DNA of 64,000 bases, from the NCBI RefSeq assembly GCF_024300625.1, contig NZ_CP101322.1:199992-263991 (forward strand). The letters run 5' to 3'. The number at the start of each line of letters is the position of its first letter. The first letter of the stretch is position 1. Below are positions 26,723 through 34,820 of the stretch, piece after piece. Under the pieces are notes generated by a model. It saw nothing but the letters and a program-made list of their open reading frames with translations, was not told where the DNA came from and did no database searches. The position numbers and the translations under genes were made by a program. Source of the stretch: Halovivax gelatinilyticus (lineage in GTDB: Archaea; Halobacteriota; Halobacteria; Halobacteriales; Natrialbaceae).

Positions 26723-28103
26723 CGCCCTCACCTCCGGCCGTTCCGCGGGCGTCCATCGTCGCGTTCGGCGACTGTTCACGTCGAAGGTCGAGCGGCGAGG
26801 CCGGTTCATTTCGATGACCGAGCAGCCCGTCAGGTCTGTAAATCATCAGTAAGATCAGGATGATGCCGAAGAGCACGAATCGAAGGTTCGGTAACTCGCC
26901 GATGACGTAGCCGACGATGTAGAGCGGATCCCCGGCACCGAACGCTTCGTAGACGGTGTTTGGACTGGGAAGGGACACGTTCTGGCGAACGATCCGCTGG
27001 ACGTACGGCGGTCCCTCGAAGAGCAGGCCGACGAAGACGAACGCCCCGACGACACTCCCGGTGTTGGAACCGGAGCCACCGATTATGAGCGCGATGAAGA
27101 TGTAGAAGGTGACGATCGGCAAGAACGCGTTCGGATCGACGTAGCCGTTTCGACCCTGCCACATGATCCCGGCGAGGCCCATGATCGCACAGCCGAGGAC
27201 GAACACCTTGACTTTCACCAGGTTCGTATTCTTTCCGAGCGATTTCGTCGCGAGTTCGTCCTCGCGGATGGCCTTGAGTACGCGGCCGAAGGGAGAGTTA
27301 CCGGTCCGAACCATGAGCCAGAAGATCAGGACGACCAGCAGCACCAGCGTCAGGGTGTAGATCCAGTTTTCGACCGTGGTCCGACCGATCCCGAGCGAAT
27401 TGGTGATCGTCAAGATCTGATAGCCGAGGACGTTCGTTCCCTGGCTCGGATCACCGCCCTGGTAGAGGACCCACTCGGGTACGAACGCCTCGAGTCGGGT
27501 GAAACTGATGCCCGATCCGCCGCCCGTTCCGAGCTCTCTTCCGAGAACGCTAAATTCAGCGAGCGCGCCCGAGGTGACCAGCAATCTGATGACTTCCGCG
27601 AAGGCGAGCGTGACGATCGCGAAGTAGTCTGCGCGTATTCTGAGCGCCGGCAGAACGACGATCAGCCCAACCAGTCCAGCCGCAACGACGCCGAGGACGA
27701 TCGCCACCGGCATCGGAAGTCCGAGCCCAGCCGGTCCGAACCCGGGGTCGGGGTCCGACACCGCAATCGCCATCACGTACGCTCCGACGGCCATGAACCC
27801 GGCGACGCCGATGTTGAACAGTCCCGTATAGCCCCAGTGGAGGTTGAGAGCGAGCACGACGAGCGCGTACGAGGCACCGAGGAACGTGACCGTCCGCAAC
27901 GTTCGCATCACGCCGCTGGTCCCGAGACCCGCGATCATCCCCAGGGCGATGATGAACGCGTAGACGGCCAGTAGTGATCCGACGATGACCGCAAGGTCGG
28001 CCTGCCACCGGGGGAGTTGTGCGAACCGGTCTCTGAATCCCGTCGGTTCGTCTGACGTCGATTCGGCTCCGTTCGTTTCGTCTCTGGGTTCGTCTTCACT
28101 CAT
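26715..28103 (-). CDS. Branched-chain amino acid-type ABC transporter permease, LivM-like
   Basis: A 462-aa integral membrane protein with about ten helices and cytoplasmic acidic ends. The LivM signature region NLHWGYTGLFNIGVAGFMAVGAY is present, as is the coupling (EAA-like) loop GRVLKAIREDELATKSLGKN. It forms the heterodimeric channel with the LivH-like protein. Its ATG overlaps the upstream stop by four bases (ATGA) and its own stop overlaps the LivG-like start. An extracellular loop of ~55 residues around FTRLEAFVPEWVLYQGGD is longer than in bacterial LivM. Confidence 0.92.
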   Translation of the reverse strand: MSEDEPRDETNGAESTSDEPTGFRDRFAQLPRWQADLAVIVGSLLAVYAFIIALGMIAGLGTSGVMRTLRTVTFLGASYALVVLALNLHWGYTGLFNIGVAGFMAVGAYVMAIAVSDPDPGFGPAGLGLPMPVAIVLGVVAAGLVGLIVVLPALRIRADYFAIVTLAFAEVIRLLVTSGALAEFSVLGRELGTGGGSGISFTRLEAFVPEWVLYQGGDPSQGTNVLGYQILTITNSLGIGRTTVENWIYTLTLVLLVVLIFWLMVRTGNSPFGRVLKAIREDELATKSLGKNTNLVKVKVFVLGCAIMGLAGIMWQGRNGYVDPNAFLPIVTFYIFIALIIGGSGSNTGSVVGAFVFVGLLFEGPPYVQRIVRQNVSLPSPNTVYEAFGAGDPLYIVGYVIGELPNLRFVLFGIILILLMIYRPDGLLGHRNEPASPLDLRREQSPNATMDARGTAGGEGDE

Positions 28104-29206
28104 GCGGTTTCAACACCTCCGAAGAGCCCCTGCGGGCGATAAATCAGGATCAAGATCATCAACATGAACGCCGCGACTCGCGTGAGATCACCCGAGATCC
28201 AGACGAGCATCATGTTGTCGACCAGTCCGATGATCAGGCCGCCGGCGATCGCCCCGTAGATCGATCCGATGCCGCCTAAGATAACCGCGGCGAAGATCAA
28301 GAGCAGGAGGAACCAACCGGTGTTGAAGCTAAGCGTTCCCTGCTCTAAGACGATTAGATAGCCGGCGACCCCCGTCAACCCCGCGCCGATCACCCACGTC
28401 GCCAGGATCACCCGCTCGGTTGGGATGCCGGTGATCAGCGCCAGATCGCGGTTGTCGGCCATCGCCCGCATCGCCTTCCCGAGTTTCGTATACTGCAACA
28501 CCGTGTGGAGGGCGATCATGAGGATCAGCGCCGAGACGACCAGGATGACCTGGTGAACCGCGACCGAGTCCGTCCAGAACACGGTCCAGTGGTCGAACAT
28601 CGGCGAACTTCGAACGACGCCGCGGGTCCGTTCGCCGTAGAAGAACACGATGATGTACCGGAGCGCGAGGGCGACCCCGATACTCGCGATCAAGAGCGGT
28701 ATTCCCCCGGCTCTGCGCATCCGACGATAGACGAGCCGATCGATTACGAGCGCGACCGCGATTGTCGCGACTGCGGCAACGATCAGCCCGGCGATCATCG
28801 CGACCGGTTCGCCGTAGATGTGGAGGTCGAGTTCGCGCGCGGAGGTAGACCGATCCGCGTTCAGAAGGAGGCGCGAACCGATTCCCGCCGCGCCGATACC
28901 GCCGATCAGCCACGCGACCGTCCAGCCCGTGAACGCTCCCGTCGTGATCAGATCGCCGTGAGAAAAGTTCGCAAATCGAAGAATGCTGTACGTCATCGAC
29001 AGCCCCACCGCGGCGAGACCGTACACCAGCCCGTCGACCAGTCCCCGCCAGAGGTACGTCGAGAAGGTAGAAAATCCGAGATCACCGAGCGCCAGTCGCC
29101 GAAACAGATCCAGCACCATCAGGAGGACCCCAGCAACCAGCAACAGCCCGAACCGTTGTTCCCACGTCAAGTTCGTTGCAGTCCGACTCGCACCTTCAAT
29201 AGCCAT
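28100..29206 (-). CDS. Branched-chain amino acid-type ABC transporter permease, LivH-like
   Basis: A 368-aa permease with eight or more helices. Family motifs are LVDGLVYGLAAVGLSMTYSI, the FANFSHGDLITTGAF block, the EAA-type loop LGKAMRAMADNRDLALITGI and the C-terminal GGIGSIYGAIAGGLIIGLVD. It is first in the minus-strand operon and opens with ATG 29206. The 230 bases upstream (29207-29436) contain an AT-rich stretch (near 29240) that may be its promoter and otherwise nothing recognisable. Confidence 0.92.
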   Translation of the reverse strand: MAIEGASRTATNLTWEQRFGLLLVAGVLLMVLDLFRRLALGDLGFSTFSTYLWRGLVDGLVYGLAAVGLSMTYSILRFANFSHGDLITTGAFTGWTVAWLIGGIGAAGIGSRLLLNADRSTSARELDLHIYGEPVAMIAGLIVAAVATIAVALVIDRLVYRRMRRAGGIPLLIASIGVALALRYIIVFFYGERTRGVVRSSPMFDHWTVFWTDSVAVHQVILVVSALILMIALHTVLQYTKLGKAMRAMADNRDLALITGIPTERVILATWVIGAGLTGVAGYLIVLEQGTLSFNTGWFLLLLIFAAVILGGIGSIYGAIAGGLIIGLVDNMMLVWISGDLTRVAAFMLMILILIYRPQGLFGGVETA

Positions 29207-29436
29207 ACTGATAGTGATATCTGTGATTGGGGGTCAAATAGTTCACGCAATATGTTGGGAATTGACTCGGTTGTGATTGGCATGGCATCGTGTCGAACGC
29301 AGGTCAGATACGCCCAGATACCCGGTCGTCGTTGGACGTGAGAGTAATCCGACGCTATCGCTCAGCTACCCGGACGAGACAGGTACCGATCCCTCTTCAA
29401 AAGCGAACCTTCGATGCGGTCCGGGCTCCACCCCGA

Positions 29437-30153
29437 TCAGGCGTCACCGTAGACCGGCACCGCAGCGCCGCTGGTCACGCTCGCGCCATCACTGCAGAGA
29501 AACGCGAAAACGTCGGCGATCTCGGACGGATCGACCCACGAGTCGTGATCGGCGTCGGGCAGCATCTCGCGGTTCATCGGCGTGTCGATCACGCTCGGCA
29601 TCACACAATTTGCCCGAACCGTTCCCCGGTTCTCCTCGGCGAGCGTCTCGGTGAGCAGTCGGATTCCGGCTTTCGAGATTCGATACGGTCCGTCGCCCTC
29701 GCCGCCTTCGAGCGACGAACGGGCGCTGACGTTGACGATGGCTCCATCGGCCGCCTGCAGGTGAGAAAGGGCGTGTTTCGAGGTCAGAAACGCGGTCTTC
29801 AGGTTGACGTCCATGAGCAGTTCGTACTCAGAAAGTGGCGTCTCCTCGATCGGTTGGCCGCCGCGCCAGGTGCCGGCCACGTTTGACAGGTGGTCGATCC
29901 GTCCGTGTTCGTCGACGATTTCGTCGACGACGCGTTCGACGTCGCCCTCGTCGGTCAGGTCCGCCCGGTAGAAGTGGCCGACGTCGTCCGGATCGAGTTC
30001 GGTGTCCGCCGAATCGGGCGCCTCGACGTCGATCCCACAGACAGTCGATCCGTCGGCCGAAAAGCGTTCGACGACCGCGCTACCGAGGGCGCCGGCAGCG
30101 CCCGTGACGATCGTGACCGTGTCGGTGAAGTCGAAGGTGGCCGCTCGTGACAT
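29437..30153 (-). CDS. Short-chain dehydrogenase/reductase (SDR)
   Basis: A 238-aa classical SDR: cofactor-binding TGAAGALG near residue 17, the D after the second strand (GIDVEAPD, suggesting preference for NAD(H)), NVAG in place of NNAG, a catalytic serine in NVSARSS, and Y-x3-K in PYRISKAGIRLL. The C-terminus ends GAAVPVYGDA. It oxidises or reduces an alcohol/keto substrate that cannot be inferred. The start at ATG 30153 follows the family better than an in-frame ATG ten codons upstream. It is transcribed in the same direction as, and 86 bases after, spoVR. Confidence 0.9.
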   Translation of the reverse strand: MSRAATFDFTDTVTIVTGAAGALGSAVVERFSADGSTVCGIDVEAPDSADTELDPDDVGHFYRADLTDEGDVERVVDEIVDEHGRIDHLSNVAGTWRGGQPIEETPLSEYELLMDVNLKTAFLTSKHALSHLQAADGAIVNVSARSSLEGGEGDGPYRISKAGIRLLTETLAEENRGTVRANCVMPSVIDTPMNREMLPDADHDSWVDPSEIADVFAFLCSDGASVTSGAAVPVYGDA

Positions 30154-30239
30154 ACGACGAGGTACGCCGGGCGTGGTGATCAATCACGGGGGAGAACGAC
30201 GCAGCCGGTGTTTACCGTCGACCGACGATCACAGTGAGT

Positions 30240-33200
30240 TCAGGCCAGCCACTCCTCGGGCTTCGTATCGTAATCGACGTCGTCCGCCGCGAGGTGCGAG
30301 ACGGCATCCCATTCGACGCGCTGGACCGACTCCTGCTCGCCGTCGTAGCGCAGCAGGATTCCACGTTCTTCGGGCGTCGGCTCGCGGTTGCGCCGTTTTG
30401 CGACCTCGACGTCGTGGTCGTCGATCTCCTTTCTGATCGTCAGCAAGTTCACCGGCCGACCCCAGAGTTCGAACAGTCGCTCGAGTACGTCCTGGGCCTG
30501 CGCGAAGTCGAGTTCGATGCCGTTGTACTCGTGTTCTAAGAGGAGTTCGCCGGCGTTGGCGTAGTTGCCGTCGGCGACGGTAATCGTGGGCTTCCCGAAG
30601 TTCGTAAACTGTAAGAGAAGTTTACGTTTGACGTCGTCGGGGTCGGTGCTCGCAACGTGGAACTGACCCGTCGCGCGCGAGTACTCGTAGGTGAAGTAGT
30701 CGTTCGTTCTGATGAACTCCGGCGTGAGAAACTCGTCTAAGAACGTGACGTCGTTGTGACTCTCCCGGACGTCGTACAGTCGATCCCAGCCCGCGGTGAA
30801 CGTGACGTGTTCTACCGCCTCGTCGACGGTGGCGTAGCGTGCGTCGTCGAAGAGGTAGCGATCGATCCGCTCGAGTTCGTCCCGCGAGATTCGCGAGAGG
30901 ACGCCCCGGTTGGCCGGTTTGACGAGCGAGTACTGTCGTCGGGCGAGTCCCTCGTAGGTCAGTACGCGCCACGGGTGGCGGTAGACGTCGATGTCGCCCG
31001 CCCGTGCCGCGGCGAGGGCGTCCTGATCGACCCACGTCGACGGCACCGACTCGAGTTCGTCGAGCGAGCCATCCGAGATAGAAGCGATCGGTTCCGGCGG
31101 TTCGAGCCGAGTCAACACGTCCTCGAAGTCGACCTCGTCGCGCAACGTCCGCCAGGAAATGCCCTCGACTCGCAGGAGCTGTTCGACGACGTCGCGCCGG
31201 TTCGTTACGTTCTCGATGTAGCGCCAGAGCTTCACTCCGAGACTGTAGGGATTGAGTCCCGGCGACGCCAGCACGCTCGACATGTGATCGGCGTACTCGA
31301 AGACCTCGTCGTCGCCAGCGAACGCCTCGTCCGCCATCATCTTCGACTCCCAGTAGGAGTTGTGGTTTATCAGCCCAGCTGCGGCGTAGCGATGCGTTTC
31401 TTCGACGGAGATGTCGTACACCGTCCCGGACGACGTCTCGACCGAGACGATTTCGTCGGTCCACGTCTCAGCTTCGAACCACGAAAGCGCGTCCACGTAC
31501 GATTCCAGCGCGTTCGACTCCCTGTCGTATCCGAACCCAATTTCCTCGGCGAACAGATTCGCCGATCGGCCGGTTACGTGGACGTGGTAACAGCCATCTG
31601 ATTGCTCGCGCCGACGACCGAGGATCCCAAAGTTCGTCAAGAGAAGAAGTACCGTCTGGCTCAGGTCCGAACTCGACGTCGAGAGGATCGCTCCTTGCTG
31701 CCCGGCGTGGCCGTCCGCGTCGAAGAGTCCACGGAGGAACTCCGCTACGACCGGTTTCGGTGATCGGAGAATGTGCTCGGGAACCGTCTTGACCGACGCG
31801 GCCTTACCATCAGGTAGACCAAGTTCCTCGAGCAAGCAGTCTACGAGCGCTCGAGAGTAACAATAGACGCGCCATCTGGATCCCTGTTGCTCGACAGTTG
31901 GCTCGACCCCGAACAGCTCGTCGACCAGCCCGGCGAACTCTTCGGCATGTGCCCGAGTTGCGTTTGTAAAGCCGACCTGTCCGGCAGCGGACGACACGTG
32001 TCCATCACCAACTAGAAGGCCGAGGAAGCGTCCGAACGACTCGTCCACGACGTTCGGAACGAGAATCGGTGTTCGCTGTGCGAGGTCCTGTCGCTCCCCG
32101 TTGTACTGTTCGAGGGCTTGTTCGATTGCGTCGGACTTCCGTGCCCGGCCAGTGCGTCGGTATCTAAGGACCGTCCAGACAGATACCCCGGCTTCCTCAG
32201 CCACGTCGTCGAGCGTGATGTACTCCGCCGGCTCCCACCCGATCGAGGCATATGACGACGGCCAGACGCCGTTCCCGCCAGAAATTTCGATTTCGTCGCC
32301 GAGGTCAAGTTCGTCCAGTCGGACCCACGATCCGTCAGGGCGTCTAATTCGATGGTTGTTCGACCCGGTGAGTTCGAATCCGCGACGCGTTTCGATCGTG
32401 ACCGTATCGTGGTCCGGGATTACGTTCGAGTCGTAGACCGCCTGTGCGGCCTCTCCGTCGGACACGGTGGGGTGTTCGTCGACGACCTCCGACATCCGAA
32501 CCAATCCCTGGGTGGTAAATACGGGCGTGTCCGGAGCGACACAGGCCCACCCCTCGTTCATCACCTTCGTCATCTTCTGCGGGGCGAAGTAGTACGCCTC
32601 CTCGCGCAGCATTTCGAGGATATCCTGCTGCCAGTCGGTCATCTCGACGGCTCGGTCTTCCTCGCGATCGTACTGCTTTCCGTACTCGCGGACGAACCCG
32701 AGGACGTCGGATTCGGGCGTGTTCGGTTCACCGTCCCGTTCGGCGTCTGCCTCGCGGGCGTCGAGCCACTCGTCGTCGAACACCTGTGAGGTCACCTCGG
32801 GCGAGAGTTCGAGCGCCTCCAGTTTCTCGCGGAGGTCGTCGTCCAGCTCTTCGGGGTCGGTTTCGCGAACCAGTCGCTCGCGGTAGGTTCGGTGCTGGTC
32901 GATCGTATCTTCGAGCGTGAGAACGTGATCGATCCAGCGTTCGACCTCGCCGCGATCGATCTCGGGGTCGGACATGTAGGCTTCGATCGTACGGGCGTGA
33001 CGTTCGAGCATCGCGGCCGCGTCGACGGCGTCGGCGTCGGATCGAGCGTCGGTGAACAGGCCGAACCACTCGTTGTTCGCGAAGAAGTCGGCGTGGGCTT
33101 CGACGTGGGTGATCACCGCCTTCTGATCGGCAAGCGAGTTCGACTCCTGTAAGAACGCGTGCGATGGGTTGTCGTTGTTGACGATCTCGAACGCCCTGGC

Positions 33201-33440
33201 GCCGGTGTAGCGGTCTTGCTTTCGCTGGCGATCGTACTGCATTCCCCACCGCCAGTGCGGGTAGCGTCGCTGGAACCCGCCGTAGGCGATCAGCTCGTTC
33301 ATCTCGTCGTAGTCGACGATCCAGTAGTTGACCGGGTACGGCTCCAATCCAAGCCTCTCGGCGAGTTCGCGAGCGGCTCGAACCGGTTGCTCGAGATCGG
33401 TTGCGATCGCTCGCTTTCGCATGCGGTCTGAGTCGCTCAT
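30240..33440 (-). CDS. spoVR: SpoVR family protein interrupted by an intein
   Basis: The 1066-codon frame encodes a 671-aa SpoVR host protein split by a 395-aa intein (residues 300-694). The N-extein holds the SpoVR landmarks YPVNYWIVDYDEMNELIAYG and YFAPQKMTKVMNEGWA; the C-extein continues SYWESKMM and HPWRVLTYEGLARRQYSLVK. The intein sits exactly within the near-invariant EGWA-SYW motif. SpoVR proteins accompany PrkA-type kinases and DUF444 proteins, here the three preceding genes, in stress- or sporulation-related operons of unknown mechanism. I start at ATG 33440 (MSDSDRMRK), 57 bases after the yeaH stop. Unless the intein splices out, SpoVR would be disrupted. Confidence 0.93.
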   Translation of the reverse strand: MSDSDRMRKRAIATDLEQPVRAARELAERLGLEPYPVNYWIVDYDEMNELIAYGGFQRRYPHWRWGMQYDRQRKQDRYTGARAFEIVNNDNPSHAFLQESNSLADQKAVITHVEAHADFFANNEWFGLFTDARSDADAVDAAAMLERHARTIEAYMSDPEIDRGEVERWIDHVLTLEDTIDQHRTYRERLVRETDPEELDDDLREKLEALELSPEVTSQVFDDEWLDAREADAERDGEPNTPESDVLGFVREYGKQYDREEDRAVEMTDWQQDILEMLREEAYYFAPQKMTKVMNEGWACVAPDTPVFTTQGLVRMSEVVDEHPTVSDGEAAQAVYDSNVIPDHDTVTIETRRGFELTGSNNHRIRRPDGSWVRLDELDLGDEIEISGGNGVWPSSYASIGWEPAEYITLDDVAEEAGVSVWTVLRYRRTGRARKSDAIEQALEQYNGERQDLAQRTPILVPNVVDESFGRFLGLLVGDGHVSSAAGQVGFTNATRAHAEEFAGLVDELFGVEPTVEQQGSRWRVYCYSRALVDCLLEELGLPDGKAASVKTVPEHILRSPKPVVAEFLRGLFDADGHAGQQGAILSTSSSDLSQTVLLLLTNFGILGRRREQSDGCYHVHVTGRSANLFAEEIGFGYDRESNALESYVDALSWFEAETWTDEIVSVETSSGTVYDISVEETHRYAAAGLINHNSYWESKMMADEAFAGDDEVFEYADHMSSVLASPGLNPYSLGVKLWRYIENVTNRRDVVEQLLRVEGISWRTLRDEVDFEDVLTRLEPPEPIASISDGSLDELESVPSTWVDQDALAAARAGDIDVYRHPWRVLTYEGLARRQYSLVKPANRGVLSRISRDELERIDRYLFDDARYATVDEAVEHVTFTAGWDRLYDVRESHNDVTFLDEFLTPEFIRTNDYFTYEYSRATGQFHVASTDPDDVKRKLLLQFTNFGKPTITVADGNYANAGELLLEHEYNGIELDFAQAQDVLERLFELWGRPVNLLTIRKEIDDHDVEVAKRRNREPTPEERGILLRYDGEQESVQRVEWDAVSHLAADDVDYDTKPEEWLA
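31359..32543 (-). mobile_element. Intein with LAGLIDADG endonuclease and LacI-like HTH in SpoVR
   Basis: A 395-codon in-frame element. N-splicing block A starts at Cys1 (CVAPDTPVFTT); block B is GSNNHRIRR (intein residue 64 is the His). Block F is TVYDISVEETHRYAAAGL and block G is INHN, followed by Ser+1. All class 1 catalytic residues (C1, B-block His, penultimate His, Asn395, Ser+1) are present. Two LAGLIDADG motifs, FLGLLVGDGHV (~173-183) and FLRGLFDADGHA (~269-280), keep their acidic residues, so a homing endonuclease is probably functional. Between block B and the endonuclease lies ITLDDVAEEAGVSVWTVLRY (109-128), closely like the LacI DNA-binding helix-turn-helix. GC content seems slightly lower than in the exteins. 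Confidence 0.93.
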
Positions 33441-33497
33441 CGGTCGGTCCCCCACTCGTCGATCGGTCGGCGATAGCACCGTCCGCCCGTGGTGAAT

Positions 33498-34820
33498 TCA
33501 CTCATTGGCGTCACTCTCCGTGCTCAGTATCTCGTAGATCGCGTCGGCGACATCGTCGGCCGAGTTGACGTACGCGACGGCGACGTCCTCGGCGTCGGCA
33601 CCGAAGTGTTTCTCCAGTTCCTCAGCGTGGGTCGCGTTGATCGCGTTCCCACTCGGCTGGGTCTCGACGTAGGCGTGGAGGTTCGCGTCGATCTCTTCCA
33701 TCATCGGAATCACGCGCTCGCCCGTATCGTTCGAGGAGTTCTCCGAGTCGCCGGCCGCGAAGACGTACCGGTTCCAGTCGCTCCACGGGTACTCAGAGAG
33801 GACCTCGGCCGCCAGGTCGTACGCGCTCGATATCTTCGTCCCGCCACCCGATCGGATCCCGAAGAAGTCGGATCGGTCGACCTCCCAGGCCTCGGCGTCG
33901 TGGGCGATGTATACGAACTCCGCGGTGTCGTACTTCCCCGTGAGGTACCAGTCGAGCGGCGTGAACACGCGTTCGACGAGTTCTCGCTTCGTCTCGCGCA
34001 TCGACCCCGATACGTCGCGAATGTTGACGACGACAACGTTTCGCTCGCGCTCTTCGACGATTTCGGGGTGACGATAGCGCTCGTCTTCGCGTCTGAGCGG
34101 GACGTGTCCGATACCGTCGCGGCGAATGCGCTGGTTGATCGGCTCGCGGTCGACGGACGATTCGACTTCGGCGATCGACGACCACCGGCCCCGCTCGTCG
34201 GCGACCTCGTCGTGGGCCCGCTCGATCCAGCCCATCGAGACCGGTAAATGCTGTTCGCGCGCCCACTCGAAGACCTCCCGGGGCGAGATCCCCTCGACCT
34301 TGCAAACCTCGCGAACGAAGTCCTCGTCGAACGCCATGGAGAGCTTTCGCTTCAGTCCCTCGCGGAACATGCGTTCGACGTCGAGCGTGCTGTCCGGACC
34401 GGAGCGGGTGATGTCGGTGAACGGCCCCTCCGTCTCCTCGACGACGGTCTTTCCCTTCGGTTCGAGGTCGAGTCCGAGTTCCTCGTCGAGTTCCTGGGCG
34501 AACTCCTCGGGATCCATCTCGTAGTACTCGTGATCGCCGCCCTCTTCGCCCGGCTCGCCATCTTCCTCGCCGTCGCCCGGCTGCGGCTGCGGCTGGCCAA
34601 CCGGCTGTCCGACGTCGGGAGCGCCGTCTTCACCCTGACCGACCCCGCCCCGGTCGCGTCGGTCGTACTCGAACTGCGGGAGCGAGACGATCTTGACCGG
34701 GATCTTGATCTCGTCCGCGCCGCTGCGGCCCAGATCGCCGTACTGGATGAAGTCGGACAGGTCGGCGCGGTTGTCCTCGCCGACCGTACGAAACCGTTCG
34801 AGGTCGTCTTTCAGCCCCAT
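33498..34820 (-). CDS. yeaH: DUF444 / YeaH-YhbH family protein with von Willebrand A-like domain
   Basis: A 440-aa protein. The N-terminal half is a charged linker with a Gly/Gln/Pro-rich segment ([21 protein letters not shown]) typical of DUF444. The C-terminal vWA-like domain has the MIDAS sequence NIRDVSGSM (DxSxS) and a threonine in [14 protein letters not shown]. YeaH occurs with PrkA/YeaG and SpoVR; it may be a kinase partner or substrate-binding scaffold. It overlaps the upstream prkA-like gene by ten bases. The gene-order conservation with both bacteria and archaea makes the family certain, the role unknown. Confidence 0.93.
   Translation of the reverse strand: MGLKDDLERFRTVGEDNRADLSDFIQYGDLGRSGADEIKIPVKIVSLPQFEYDRRDRGGVGQGEDGAPDVGQPVGQPQPQPGDGEEDGEPGEEGGDHEYYEMDPEEFAQELDEELGLDLEPKGKTVVEETEGPFTDITRSGPDSTLDVERMFREGLKRKLSMAFDEDFVREVCKVEGISPREVFEWAREQHLPVSMGWIERAHDEVADERGRWSSIAEVESSVDREPINQRIRRDGIGHVPLRREDERYRHPEIVEERERNVVVVNIRDVSGSMRETKRELVERVFTPLDWYLTGKYDTAEFVYIAHDAEAWEVDRSDFFGIRSGGGTKISSAYDLAAEVLSEYPWSDWNRYVFAAGDSENSSNDTGERVIPMMEEIDANLHAYVETQPSGNAINATHAEELEKHFGADAEDVAVAYVNSADDVADAIYEILSTESDANE

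Noticed and set aside
30240-33440. SpoVR as a frameshifted or fused gene
   Set aside because: The reading frame is continuous and the insert has intact intein boundaries, so it is an intein, not an error or domain fusion.
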